From assembly GCF_003002055.1 (NCBI RefSeq), contig NZ_PVZF01000010.1, forward strand, positions 62,001 to 126,000: a DNA stretch of 64,000 bases, written 5' to 3'. This DNA is from Kineococcus rhizosphaerae (GTDB lineage: Bacteria > Actinomycetota > Actinomycetes > Actinomycetales > Kineococcaceae). The notes under the pieces were generated by a model. That model was not told the origin of the DNA. It did no database searches and saw nothing but the letters and a program-made list of their open reading frames with translations. Of this stretch, positions 32,398 to 39,450 are shown in pieces; the stretch's first letter is position 1, and the number at the start of each line of letters is the position of its first letter. The position numbers were made by a program, and so were the translations under genes.

Positions 32398-33498
32398 CTA
32401 GGCCAGTTGCTTCCAGTTGGTCGCCCCCTTGCAGAACCACAACCGGCCCGTGCTGTCGACGTGCAGGTCACCCACCAACCCCGACGGGGGGTGCGTGGGG
32501 TTCGGGCCGGGCATGAGACGGACCTGTGCCGCCTTGCCGCGGAACCTGCCCCCGCGGCCCGCGGTCCCCTCCGACCAGCCCACGACGGCCGCCTCGGTCG
32601 ACGCGACGTTCGGCTGGTGACCCCAGACCCCTGCCCCGGTGCCGTTGTTCACCCCCGTCACCGCACCCTTGTCGTTGACCGGGTTCGACGACGTGGCCAG
32701 GAACGCCCTCCCCCGGCCCGCGTTGTCGACCACGACCGAGTCGGCTCCCGAATCCTTCCCGGTGGTCGTGGCGACCATCGCCTGCCCACCCCCGGAGGCC
32801 GTCCGGATCCCGACGCCGATCCCCGCCGCGGTGTCGATCCCCACCCCGGGCGTCGGGACGTCCCGGTCGACGGGACCGAACTCGTGACGCACACCGTCGT
32901 TGCCCCGGACGACGAGGGCCGGCGCCTCGGTGGACGCGACGCTGACCGCCGTCTCCCCCGTCACGTCCCAACGGCCGAGTTCCTCACCCGTGACCTGCAG
33001 GAACGGGCCACGACCGCCACGGACGGACAACTCCGGGGCGGTTCCCCAGCTGTCCGCCCGGTGAGTGGTCAGGTACACCAGCTGCGGCACCTCGTCGGCC
33101 GGAACCCGGATCGACAACGTGCCCCGGCTCAGCGAACTCCCGCCCGTCGGCAGGGGGAAGCGGATCTCGTCGTCCTGGAAGGTGGCATCGCCGACGCTCA
33201 CCTGCCCCGACACGTACAGGGGACCGAGCAGGCCCGTGGCGACACCGTCCGAGTCGTTCTCCTTCCCCATCAGCACGGGGTTCCCGGCAGCGGCGGCCGC
33301 AGGCCGCGCCGTCGCCACGGAGGCGACGGCCCCTGCGGCCAGGGCGAGGGGAACCGCCAGCACGGCACGGCGCGAACTCCGCGCGTTCCCTCCCGGTGAC
33401 CCGTCGGCGACCGCAGGTCGATCCCTCTGCAGCTGCTGGACGAGTTCTGTCACCGTGCGTTCCAGCTCGTCGATCCGCTGCGCGTCGCTCTGGCTCAT
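32398..33498 (-). CDS. Tat-type exported repeat protein of unknown function
   Basis: A 366-residue protein. An N-terminal coiled-coil-like segment (AQRIDELERTVTELVQQLQRD) precedes a twin-Arg signal-like stretch, SSRRAVLAVPLALAAGAVASVATARPAAAAA. The mature part is Gly/Thr/Val-rich with recurring pseudo-repeats (VGIDTAAGIGVGIRTASGGGQAMVA, GAVTGVNNGTGAGVWG, GGRFRGKAAQVRL), suggesting a beta-solenoid-like surface protein. It ends GDLHVDSTGRLWFCKGATNW, a terminus I associate with phage-tail-like or surface repeat proteins. No enzyme motif is seen. Confidence 0.72.
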   Translation of the reverse strand: MSQSDAQRIDELERTVTELVQQLQRDRPAVADGSPGGNARSSRRAVLAVPLALAAGAVASVATARPAAAAAGNPVLMGKENDSDGVATGLLGPLYVSGQVSVGDATFQDDEIRFPLPTGGSSLSRGTLSIRVPADEVPQLVYLTTHRADSWGTAPELSVRGGRGPFLQVTGEELGRWDVTGETAVSVASTEAPALVVRGNDGVRHEFGPVDRDVPTPGVGIDTAAGIGVGIRTASGGGQAMVATTTGKDSGADSVVVDNAGRGRAFLATSSNPVNDKGAVTGVNNGTGAGVWGHQPNVASTEAAVVGWSEGTAGRGGRFRGKAAQVRLMPGPNPTHPPSGLVGDLHVDSTGRLWFCKGATNWKQLA

Positions 33499-33797
33499 CG
33501 CGTCCCCCCGGACGAAGCTCGAGTTCTACCCCCAGGACTTCCTAGCACTCGACACCGCGGTCGCACAGGAGTTCCCGCGAAGTTCCTCAGGCCGATCCCG
33601 GCCGGAGGAGTTGGATCCTCGACCGTCGTGCGAGTTCCACGACGCGGTGGGGCCGGAACTGCGCGGGACGACCCGTGCTCGTCCGAGGGGCCGCCGGCGA
33701 CGTCCTCCGGGTGCCGGGTGACGACGAGCGCGCCGTCGCGGTCCTGGTGGAGTCCACGGCGCGTCTCCGCGTGCGGCACCCCCTCAGCGGGGCCGGG

Positions 33798-34169
33798 TCA
33801 GGACAGGGCCAGCAGGAGCCCGGCGACGACGAGGACCGCGGCGGTGGAGGCGTGCACGCTCAGCGCGTGGCGCACGGTGCCCCCGTTCCTGGTCACGATG
33901 AGCGCGTCCCCGACCGGGGTGATCGCCGCGGCGAGGAGGACCCAGCCGAGGGCGTGCTGCCCGGCGGCGGCGAGCACGACCAGGGGCACGATCCCGGAGG
34001 TGATGTCGCGCACGCCCTTGATGTTCGTCAGGGCCCGCGGGTCGTCCTGCGGGACACCGAAACCGGTCAGCGCCACCCGCGGGGCGAGGAGGAAGCGGGC
34101 ACCGATGGACAGGATGAAGAGGCAGCCGGCGATCGCGACGGCCAGGGCGACGGCGGTGAGGACGGTCAT
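33798..34169 (-). CDS. DUF4267-type small membrane protein
   Basis: A 123-residue protein with four predicted membrane helices and the signature FLLAPRVALTGFGVP...LTNIKGVRDITSGIVPLVVL, matching the DUF4267 family of unknown function. It starts at ATG 34169 after an AGGG-type ribosome site and is divergent from the TetR gene at 34277. A TAGCGT hexamer (34220-34215, minus) that could be its -10 lies within one copy of a repeated site also found at the tetR promoter, so joint control is likely. Confidence 0.82.
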   Translation of the reverse strand: MTVLTAVALAVAIAGCLFILSIGARFLLAPRVALTGFGVPQDDPRALTNIKGVRDITSGIVPLVVLAAAGQHALGWVLLAAAITPVGDALIVTRNGGTVRHALSVHASTAAVLVVAGLLLALS

Positions 34170-34210
34170 GGCGGGAGAACCCTTCGGGAGATGGTGCGAC
34201 GACGTTGAAT

Positions 34211-34269
34211 AACGACGCTAGGCTACGATCCCACCGATGTCTACCGCTGATACCTAACGGCGCTAGACT
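34211..34269. promoter_or_regulatory. Repeated operator in a divergent TetR promoter
   Basis: Two direct copies of AACGRCGCTAGRCT (34211-34224 and 34256-34269), 45 bases apart, lie between the DUF4267 gene and tetR. Copy 1 contains a minus-strand TAGCGT; copy 2 contains a plus-strand TAGACT ending seven bases before the tetR GTG at 34277. Repressor bound to each copy would cover the -10 element of each gene. Sites are seen; binding is inferred. Confidence 0.6.
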
Positions 34270-34276
34270 GGGGGTC

Positions 34277-34822
34277 GTGAGCCCGAGACCAGCCCCCGAC
34301 CTGACCCTGCGGCGCGAACGCATCACGCGCCTGACCCGCCAGGTCGCCGAAGCCGAGGGCTGGGCCGCGGTCACCACGCGCCGCCTGGCCGCCGAGCTCG
34401 GCGTCACCCAGCCGGTGCTGTACTCCGCCTTCGCCAGCCGCCAGGACCTCCTCGACGCCGTCGCCCTGGACGGCTTCACCGCGCTGAGCTCGGCCCTCGA
34501 AGCCGTCCCGGCCACGCCGCTGGCCCGGATGGGCGCCTACCTCGACTTCGCCGCCGCCCACCCCCGCACCTACGAGGCCATGTTCTCCCTGCCCTCCCAG
34601 CTGCACTTCGGCGACGACACCCACGCACCCCTCGGCCGCGCCTTCGCCGCCGTCCGCGAGGCCTTCCCCCCCACCGAGGACCGCGACGGCGACGACGTGC
34701 GCGCCGAGGTGGCCTGGTCGACCCTGCACGGCCTGGTCACCCTGGGAGCCGGCGGACGGCTGCCCCCGGAACGCGCCCGAGCGCGGCTGCAGGCCGCCCA
34801 CCGGATGCTCACCCGCCCCTGA
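34277..34822 (+). CDS. TetR/AcrR family regulator
   Basis: A 181-residue regulator. The DNA-binding domain reads RRERITRLTRQVAEAEGWAAVTTRRLAAELGVTQPVLYSAFASRQDLLDAVALDGF; the C-terminal part (MGAYLDFAAAHPRTYEAMFSLP) is a WHG-type ligand domain. The GTG start lies seven bases after TAGACT, suggesting a leaderless mRNA. It is divergent from the DUF4267 membrane protein, its probable target. The stop codon overlaps the left arm of a strong hairpin. Confidence 0.9.
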   Translation: MSPRPAPDLTLRRERITRLTRQVAEAEGWAAVTTRRLAAELGVTQPVLYSAFASRQDLLDAVALDGFTALSSALEAVPATPLARMGAYLDFAAAHPRTYEAMFSLPSQLHFGDDTHAPLGRAFAAVREAFPPTEDRDGDDVRAEVAWSTLHGLVTLGAGGRLPPERARARLQAAHRMLTRP

Positions 34823-34843
34823 GCCGGGCCCGGGGGCCCGGCT
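34822..34843. terminator. GC hairpin at the end of tetR
   Basis: Ten-base perfect arms AGCCGGGCCC and GGGCCCGGCT separated by two bases start at the last base of the tetR stop codon. It lies between convergent genes (tetR and the membrane protein ending at 34943) and probably terminates one or both. Confidence 0.55.
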
Positions 34844-34942
34844 TCGACGCGGCACCACCGGAGCACCACCGGACCCGAGTCGGCGCCGCACTCGTCCCCA
34901 CCCCGGTCGCCACGCCGAGCGCAGCCCCGCCACGGCTAGCCC

Positions 34943-36067
34943 TCAGGCGGGGACCCCGGCACGGGTCGTGCTGTCCCGCAGCACCAGCAGCGGGACGAGC
35001 AGCGCGACCGCGAGCAGCACCCCGCCTCCGACCAGCGGCAACCCGTCGTAGCCGACGTGGGCACCGGCCGGCGCCGTCACCACCAGACCGAGCACCCCGC
35101 CCACGACGATCGGCAGCACGAGCAGCTGGGGAGCCGCCGCGAACAGGACGCCCAGCACGGCCAACACGACGGCGGTGACGACCCGGCGCCTCGGTGCGGG
35201 GGTGCCGGCGGCTGCCGCGGCGAGCACCAGCGGCGCGTAGGCCAGCACCAGCACCACCCCCAGGACCCACCGCGCCTCGCGCACCTGCCACCCCGGACCC
35301 GAACGCTCCAGGACGAGCACCAACGCCGCGACGGGCAGCACGACCCCCAGGACGACGTCCAGCGCGCTGCGCGCCAGCACGACAGCCGCCGTCACCACCA
35401 CCGCCGCCAGTCCGAGGGTCGTCGTCGAGTACGCCGCGACCAGGTCACCCGGGACCCACTCGCGGTACCGCTGCGACGCCGCCCCCTGCACCACCAGCAC
35501 CGGCAGGGTTCCCGCGGCCAGGACGCCCGCCCCCACCACGGACCACTGCCCGCCCGCACCGACCGCCGGCCTCCCTCGTCGCCGGGCGCCCACCCGGTGA
35601 CCCACGAGGTGACCCACGAGGTGACCCACGAGGTGACCCACGAGGTGACCCACGAGGTGACCCACGAGGTGGGCGCCCGCGCCCGCCGCGGCGACCACCA
35701 GCACCAGCACACCCGCGGCGAGCGCCACCGGGCCGCCGTCGACGGCCGACCCGAGGACCGTGTTGGCCACCACCACGGCCAGGACCCCGCCCGACCACCA
35801 GGACACCGCCACCGGGCGCGAGGCGGCGGACAGGGCCAGCGCGAGCCCGGCGGCCGCGAGGATCGTCGTGGCCAGCCGCGCGTCGTGCGCCAGCAACGCC
35901 AACTCGTCCTCCCCCGGCATCTCCGCGGTGTGCCCGGGGCCCAGCGCACGGGCCTCACCGGCCTGGACCGCCGTCATGGACGTCGCAGCCAGCGCCCAGG
36001 CCACCGCGGCCAGCAGGACGATCACCACTCCGAGGCAGGCGGTGGCGCGACGGTGACGAAGGGCCAT
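34943..36067 (-). CDS. Multi-pass membrane protein with GHLV tandem repeat
   Basis: A 374-residue hypothetical membrane protein with roughly ten hydrophobic segments. After the fourth segment it carries six consecutive GHLV-type tetrads (ending GHRVG), encoded by a 12-base tandem repeat at 35596-35667, followed by an Arg-rich loop. The repeated His at four-residue spacing would line one face of a helix, perhaps binding metal, though replication slippage alone could explain it. ATG 36067 follows an AGGAGAG ribosome site. No homologous family is recognised. Confidence 0.7.
   Translation of the reverse strand: MALRHRRATACLGVVIVLLAAVAWALAATSMTAVQAGEARALGPGHTAEMPGEDELALLAHDARLATTILAAAGLALALSAASRPVAVSWWSGGVLAVVVANTVLGSAVDGGPVALAAGVLVLVVAAAGAGAHLVGHLVGHLVGHLVGHLVGHLVGHRVGARRRGRPAVGAGGQWSVVGAGVLAAGTLPVLVVQGAASQRYREWVPGDLVAAYSTTTLGLAAVVVTAAVVLARSALDVVLGVVLPVAALVLVLERSGPGWQVREARWVLGVVLVLAYAPLVLAAAAAGTPAPRRRVVTAVVLAVLGVLFAAAPQLLVLPIVVGGVLGLVVTAPAGAHVGYDGLPLVGGGVLLAVALLVPLLVLRDSTTRAGVPA
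35596..35667. repeat. 12-base tandem repeat inside a coding gene
   Basis: Six exact head-to-tail copies of GGTGACCCACGA occur in phase with the reading frame of the membrane protein on the minus strand and encode GHLV units. A partial seventh copy follows. Exact identity, including third codon positions, points to recent slippage expansion, so copy number may vary between strains. Confidence 0.9.
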
Positions 36068-36200
36068 GTCCGAACTCTCCTGGATCCGGCAGGACTCGCC
36101 CAGGGGCTCGGAAGACGTCCGCGGGGTGTTCACCACGACGTCGATCCGTCGTGGTGCGGACCCCGTGCCCGACGACCCGGTGTCGCGTCCCCCTGCGGGC

Positions 36201-36289
36201 GCGCACGATCGATGCACCCGTCCGGCGACACACCGGTTCCCGGGCGGTCAGTCGCGGCGTGTCGGCGGACGGCCGCATCGATCGTGCGC
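36201..36289. repeat. Long imperfect inverted repeat
   Basis: Arms of 31 bases (36201-36231 and 36259-36289) pair at 28 positions; the outer 15, starting GCGCACGATCGATGC, are perfect. The loop is 27 bases. It starts 17 bases beyond the stop of the TetR gene at 36307 and could terminate it, but it is much longer than a simple terminator. A 12-base piece of the arm (CATCGATCGTGC) recurs near 18665, so a dispersed repeat family is possible. Confidence 0.65.
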
Positions 36290-36306
36290 ACCTCAGCGCC
36301 GGTGGG

Positions 36307-37089
36307 TCACCTCGCCGCGTCGAGGCGTTCCAGCCAGCGCTCCAGCAGCGCCACCTCGGCGGGCTCCAGGGCGGTGGTGCTCTCCAGCCGCAGCTGGGCG
36401 TGCAGCTGGCGCGCCGCACCCCGCACCGAGCGCGTGCGCGCCGCCGCGCCGGCCTCGTCGAGGACCGCGGCGAACACGGCCTCGCGGGTGCGCCGGGACA
36501 GGTCGGGGTCGTCGAAGAGGGCGGGACGGGCGATCAGGGCCAGGGCCAGGCCGGTGTTGGCCGGCAGGATCAGCTGCGCCGCGAGCCGGGGGGTCGTGGT
36601 GAGCGCCCCGACGGCCGCGCACCGCGTCAGCGTCGCCTCCAGGAGGGTGAGAGTGCGCTCGTGGACGGTGGCGGACGACCCGGGGCGTGGGGCGAACATC
36701 AGGCGGTAGAGCGCGGGGTTCTCCAGGGCGAAGGCGGTGTGGTCGTCCCAGCCGGTGCGCAGGTCCGCCACGGGGTCGTCGGTGACCTCCAGACCGCTCT
36801 TGCGCTGCGCGTACCGCTCCAGCGCCGCCTCGCTCACGGCGTCGAGCAGGCCCTGCTTGTCCCCGAAGAGCCGGTAGAGGACCGGCTGCGTCACCCCGGC
36901 CTCCTGGCACACGGCCCGGGTGGCGACGTCGGCGTCGGCCGAGCCGGCCAGCTGGCGTTCGGCCGCGGCGATCAGGGCGGCGCGCAGGTCGGCGTCCCCG
37001 GCGAGCCCGGCGGCACTGCGCCGGCGTGGCCGCGCGGGCGGCCCCGGGTCGGGGACGGGCTCGGGCCGGAAGCGCTGGGTCGTCGACAC
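36307..37089 (-). CDS. TetR/AcrR family regulator
   Basis: A 260-residue regulator with a proline-rich N-terminal extension, then ADLRAALIAAAERQLAGSADADVATRAVCQEAGVTQPVLYRLFGDKQGLLDAVSE (DNA-binding domain) and a long ligand domain. It is divergent from the tautomerase at 37214. GTG 37089 is chosen because it is six bases after TACCAT (37101-37096, minus), a leaderless arrangement; the frame is open further upstream into the promoter. A 36201-36289 inverted repeat follows the gene. It likely controls the tautomerase. Confidence 0.88.
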   Translation of the reverse strand: MSTTQRFRPEPVPDPGPPARPRRRSAAGLAGDADLRAALIAAAERQLAGSADADVATRAVCQEAGVTQPVLYRLFGDKQGLLDAVSEAALERYAQRKSGLEVTDDPVADLRTGWDDHTAFALENPALYRLMFAPRPGSSATVHERTLTLLEATLTRCAAVGALTTTPRLAAQLILPANTGLALALIARPALFDDPDLSRRTREAVFAAVLDEAGAAARTRSVRGAARQLHAQLRLESTTALEPAEVALLERWLERLDAAR

Positions 37090-37111
37090 AGAGCAATGGT
37101 ACGACGAAAGC

Positions 37112-37139
37112 TTAGCGATGCTCCGGCGTCGTGCTACGG
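37112..37139 (+). promoter_or_regulatory. Promoter of the tautomerase gene
   Basis: TTAGCG (37112-37117), a 17-base spacer and TACGGT (37134-37139) precede the tautomerase by about 70 bases; a GGAGGAG ribosome site stands before its ATG. The -35 overlaps the region upstream of the divergent tetR -10, so one repressor could control both. Confidence 0.45.
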
Positions 37140-37213
37140 TCTCCGTATCGCTGGTTTGAACAAGGCGTACCAGCACTATCGAGGGTGGGCGACCACCCGG
37201 AGGAGACCCGACC

Positions 37214-37420
37214 ATGCCCTTCGCCAACCTCAAGGTCCCCGCCGGCACCCTGACGCCGGAGTCGAAGAAGAAGCTCTCGGACGCGGTGGTCGACGCCTAC
37301 GCCTCCGTCTACGGCGAGCGCGCCCGCGCCACCACCCTCGTGGTCGTCGACGAGGTCGTGGACGGCGGCTGGAACCTCGGCGGCACGATCCTGACCGCGG
37401 ACCTGCTGGGCCGCAGCTGA
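37214..37420 (+). CDS. 4-oxalocrotonate tautomerase family protein
   Basis: A 68-residue tautomerase-superfamily subunit, expected to be a small oligomer. After removal of Met the N-terminal Pro (PFANLKVPAGTLTPESKKKLSDAVVDAYASVYGERA) would be the catalytic base. It ends VDEVVDGGWNLGGTILTADLLG, typical of the family. It converts enol/keto isomers of unsaturated acids or has promiscuous dehalogenase-like activity; the substrate is unknown. Divergence from a TetR gene suggests induction by an aromatic or electrophilic compound. Confidence 0.9.
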   Translation: MPFANLKVPAGTLTPESKKKLSDAVVDAYASVYGERARATTLVVVDEVVDGGWNLGGTILTADLLGRS

Positions 37421-37528
37421 CGACGTCACCCGCCGGCGCCGGGGTGCGGAGGACGGGTCGCCGGGGCAGGGTGGTTGTGTCGAGACACCGGCGCGTCCCC
37501 CGTCTGCCCTCTCGACCCTGAGGTCCCG

Positions 37529-38236
37529 ATGACGACCTACCTCCCCCCGCTCCCGCACGACACCCTGCCCCCCACCCGCGTCCGGCGGCCGGTCCTGCGC
37601 CTGCCCGGCACGTACCCCGCGCAGGGCGACACGTTCCTGCTGGCTCGCACGGCCGTCGGGCGCGACGCCGTGGCCGGCAGGGACCTCCTCGACGTCGGGA
37701 CGGGGGGCGGGACCCTGGCGGTGACCGCGGCCCGGGCCGGGGCCCGGTCGGTGACGGCCGTGGACATCTCCTGGCGCTCGGTCCTGACGGCCCGGCTGAA
37801 CGGCCTCGTGCACCGGGCGTCGCTGACGGTCCGGCACGGCGACCTGTTCGCCCCGGTCGCGGGACGGCGGTTCGACGTCGTCCTGGCCAACCCGCCCTAC
37901 GTCCCCGCCGCCACCGACCGGCTGCCCCGGCACCGGCCGGGCCGCTCGTGGGACGCCGGGCGCGACGGGCGCGCGGTGATCGACCGGATCTGCGACGGGA
38001 TCGGCGACGTGCTGGCCCCCGACGGGCGCCTGCTCATGGTCCACTCGGTCCTCGCCGGCGAGGAGGCGACGTTGGACAGGTTGCGGGACAGGGGTTTCGA
38101 AGCCTCCGTCGTCGCCCGTGCCGACGAACCGTTCGGTCCCGTGATGCGGGCGCGGGCGCAGGTCCTGCGCGAGCGCGGACTGCTGGGGGCCGACCAGGTC
38201 CACGAGGAGCTCGTCGTCGTGGAGGCGTTCCGGTGA
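37529..38236 (+). CDS. HemK2/MTQ2-type protein methyltransferase
   Basis: A 235-residue SAM-dependent N5-glutamine-type methyltransferase. The SAM loop LLDVGTGGGTLAV (about 53-65), VDIS and the diagnostic NPPY at residues 121-124 are intact. The family methylates Gln in release factors or other proteins. It heads a three-gene operon in which its stop overlaps the CDGSH gene start (GTGA at 38233-38236), and that gene overlaps the oxidase-like gene. The small size and partners suggest a dedicated substrate rather than being the housekeeping PrmC. Confidence 0.87.
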   Translation: MTTYLPPLPHDTLPPTRVRRPVLRLPGTYPAQGDTFLLARTAVGRDAVAGRDLLDVGTGGGTLAVTAARAGARSVTAVDISWRSVLTARLNGLVHRASLTVRHGDLFAPVAGRRFDVVLANPPYVPAATDRLPRHRPGRSWDAGRDGRAVIDRICDGIGDVLAPDGRLLMVHSVLAGEEATLDRLRDRGFEASVVARADEPFGPVMRARAQVLRERGLLGADQVHEELVVVEAFR

Positions 38237-38436
38237 GCGGCGCTCAGGTCCCGCGGATCACCGTCACCGACGGGCCGGTGCTGGTCGAGGGACCCGTCGA
38301 CATCGACCTGCCCGACGGCCGGCGCGTGCGGTCCGAACGTCCCGTCACGGCGCTGTGCGTGTGCCGCCGCAGCGCCCGCTACCCGTTGTGCGACACCAGC
38401 CACCGCTCGCGCGCCACGAAGGAGGACCACCGGTGA
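38233..38436 (+). CDS. CDGSH-type iron-sulfur protein
   Basis: A 67-residue protein with a CDGSH-class [2Fe-2S] site: C42-x-C44, C53 and H57 (CVCRRSARYPLCDTSH). The usual DGSH tetrad reads DTSH. The 3Cys-1His cluster is redox-active and labile, suiting electron transfer or Fe-S/redox sensing. It starts at a GTG overlapping the methyltransferase stop, and its own stop overlaps the start of the diiron-oxidase-like gene, so it is probably that enzyme's redox partner. No membrane anchor is present. Confidence 0.92.
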   Translation: MSGAQVPRITVTDGPVLVEGPVDIDLPDGRRVRSERPVTALCVCRRSARYPLCDTSHRSRATKEDHR

Positions 38437-39437
38437 GCACCACCACCGTCCTGTCCCGGGGACCGCTGCTGCCCGCCGGCCGCGGGCCGCTCAGCACCGC
38501 CGTCCTGGAGCACCTCCGCGGCGCTCCCCTGCTCGTGTCCGAGGCCGACCTGGCCGCGGACCCGTTCGGCGACGACCTGCAGCTGGCCCTCTACTGCTGC
38601 TACGAACTGCACTACCGGGGGTTCGCCGGGGTGGATCCCGCCCTGGAGTGGGACCCGGACCTCCTCGCCCTGCGCCGGGTCCTGGAGCTGACCTTTCTGC
38701 AGGCCCTGCGCCGGGCCGTGCGCGGCGGGGACGACGTCGCCGCCGAGATCGCCGGGCTGGTCACCGAGGACCCGGCGGCCCGCGGCGTCTCGCACCACCT
38801 GCGCCGCGCCGGCGAGCTGTGGCAGCTGCGCGAGTACGTCGCGCTGCGCTCCACCTACCACCTGAAGGAGGCCGACCCGCAGGCGTGGGTGATCCCGCGC
38901 CTGGAGGGGGCGGCCAAGGCCGCGCTGGTCTCGGTCGAGCACGACGAGTACGGCGGGGGCCGTCCCGAACGCATGCACGCCCGGTTGTGGGGCGACATGA
39001 TGCTCGAGCTCGGCCTCAGCGACGAGTACGGGCACTACCTCGACCACGCCCCCGCCCCGGTCCTGGCCGAGGTGAACTTCATGTCGATGGCCGGTCTGCA
39101 CCGCGAGCTGCGCGGCGCGCTCGTCGGGCAGTTCGCGGTCGTGGAACTCACCTCCTCCCCCGGGTCGGCCCGGCTGGTCGCGGCCGCCGAACGGCTCGGC
39201 TGCGGCCCGGCGACCGTGGAGTTCTACGCCGAGCACGTCGAGGCGGACGCCGTCCACGAGCAGGTCGTCCGGCACGGCATCATCGCGCCGCTGGTGGCCG
39301 ACGACCCGTCGATGGCCGCCGACGTCGTCTTCGGGATGCAGGCGGCCGCGTTCATCGACGACCTGCTGGGCGAGCACGTCCTGGGCCGCTGGGCGGCGGG
39401 CACCTCGGCCCTGACCCGGCCGCTGGAGCCGCGCTGA
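38433..39437 (+). CDS. Heme-oxygenase-like diiron oxidase family protein
   Basis: A 334-residue protein of the iron-containing redox enzyme family (Haem_oxygenas_2, HDO-type). Diagnostic stretches are RSTYHLKEADPQAWVIPRLEG, VEHDEYGGGRPERMHARLWG, NFMSMAGLHRELRGALVG and FYAEHVEADAVHEQV (H268, D272, H275 as candidate iron ligands). HDOs use a dinuclear iron centre for oxidative cleavage, desaturation or N-oxygenation. Its GTG overlaps the CDGSH stop. The conserved coupling with a CDGSH protein and a methyltransferase suggests one unsolved oxidative pathway. Confidence 0.88.
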   Translation: MSTTTVLSRGPLLPAGRGPLSTAVLEHLRGAPLLVSEADLAADPFGDDLQLALYCCYELHYRGFAGVDPALEWDPDLLALRRVLELTFLQALRRAVRGGDDVAAEIAGLVTEDPAARGVSHHLRRAGELWQLREYVALRSTYHLKEADPQAWVIPRLEGAAKAALVSVEHDEYGGGRPERMHARLWGDMMLELGLSDEYGHYLDHAPAPVLAEVNFMSMAGLHRELRGALVGQFAVVELTSSPGSARLVAAAERLGCGPATVEFYAEHVEADAVHEQVVRHGIIAPLVADDPSMAADVVFGMQAAAFIDDLLGEHVLGRWAAGTSALTRPLEPR

Positions 39438-39450
39438 CCCCGCGCGGACC

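Noticed and set aside
35596-35667. CRISPR-like array
   Set aside because: The units are contiguous 12-base in-frame coding repeats without spacers, and no cas genes are present.
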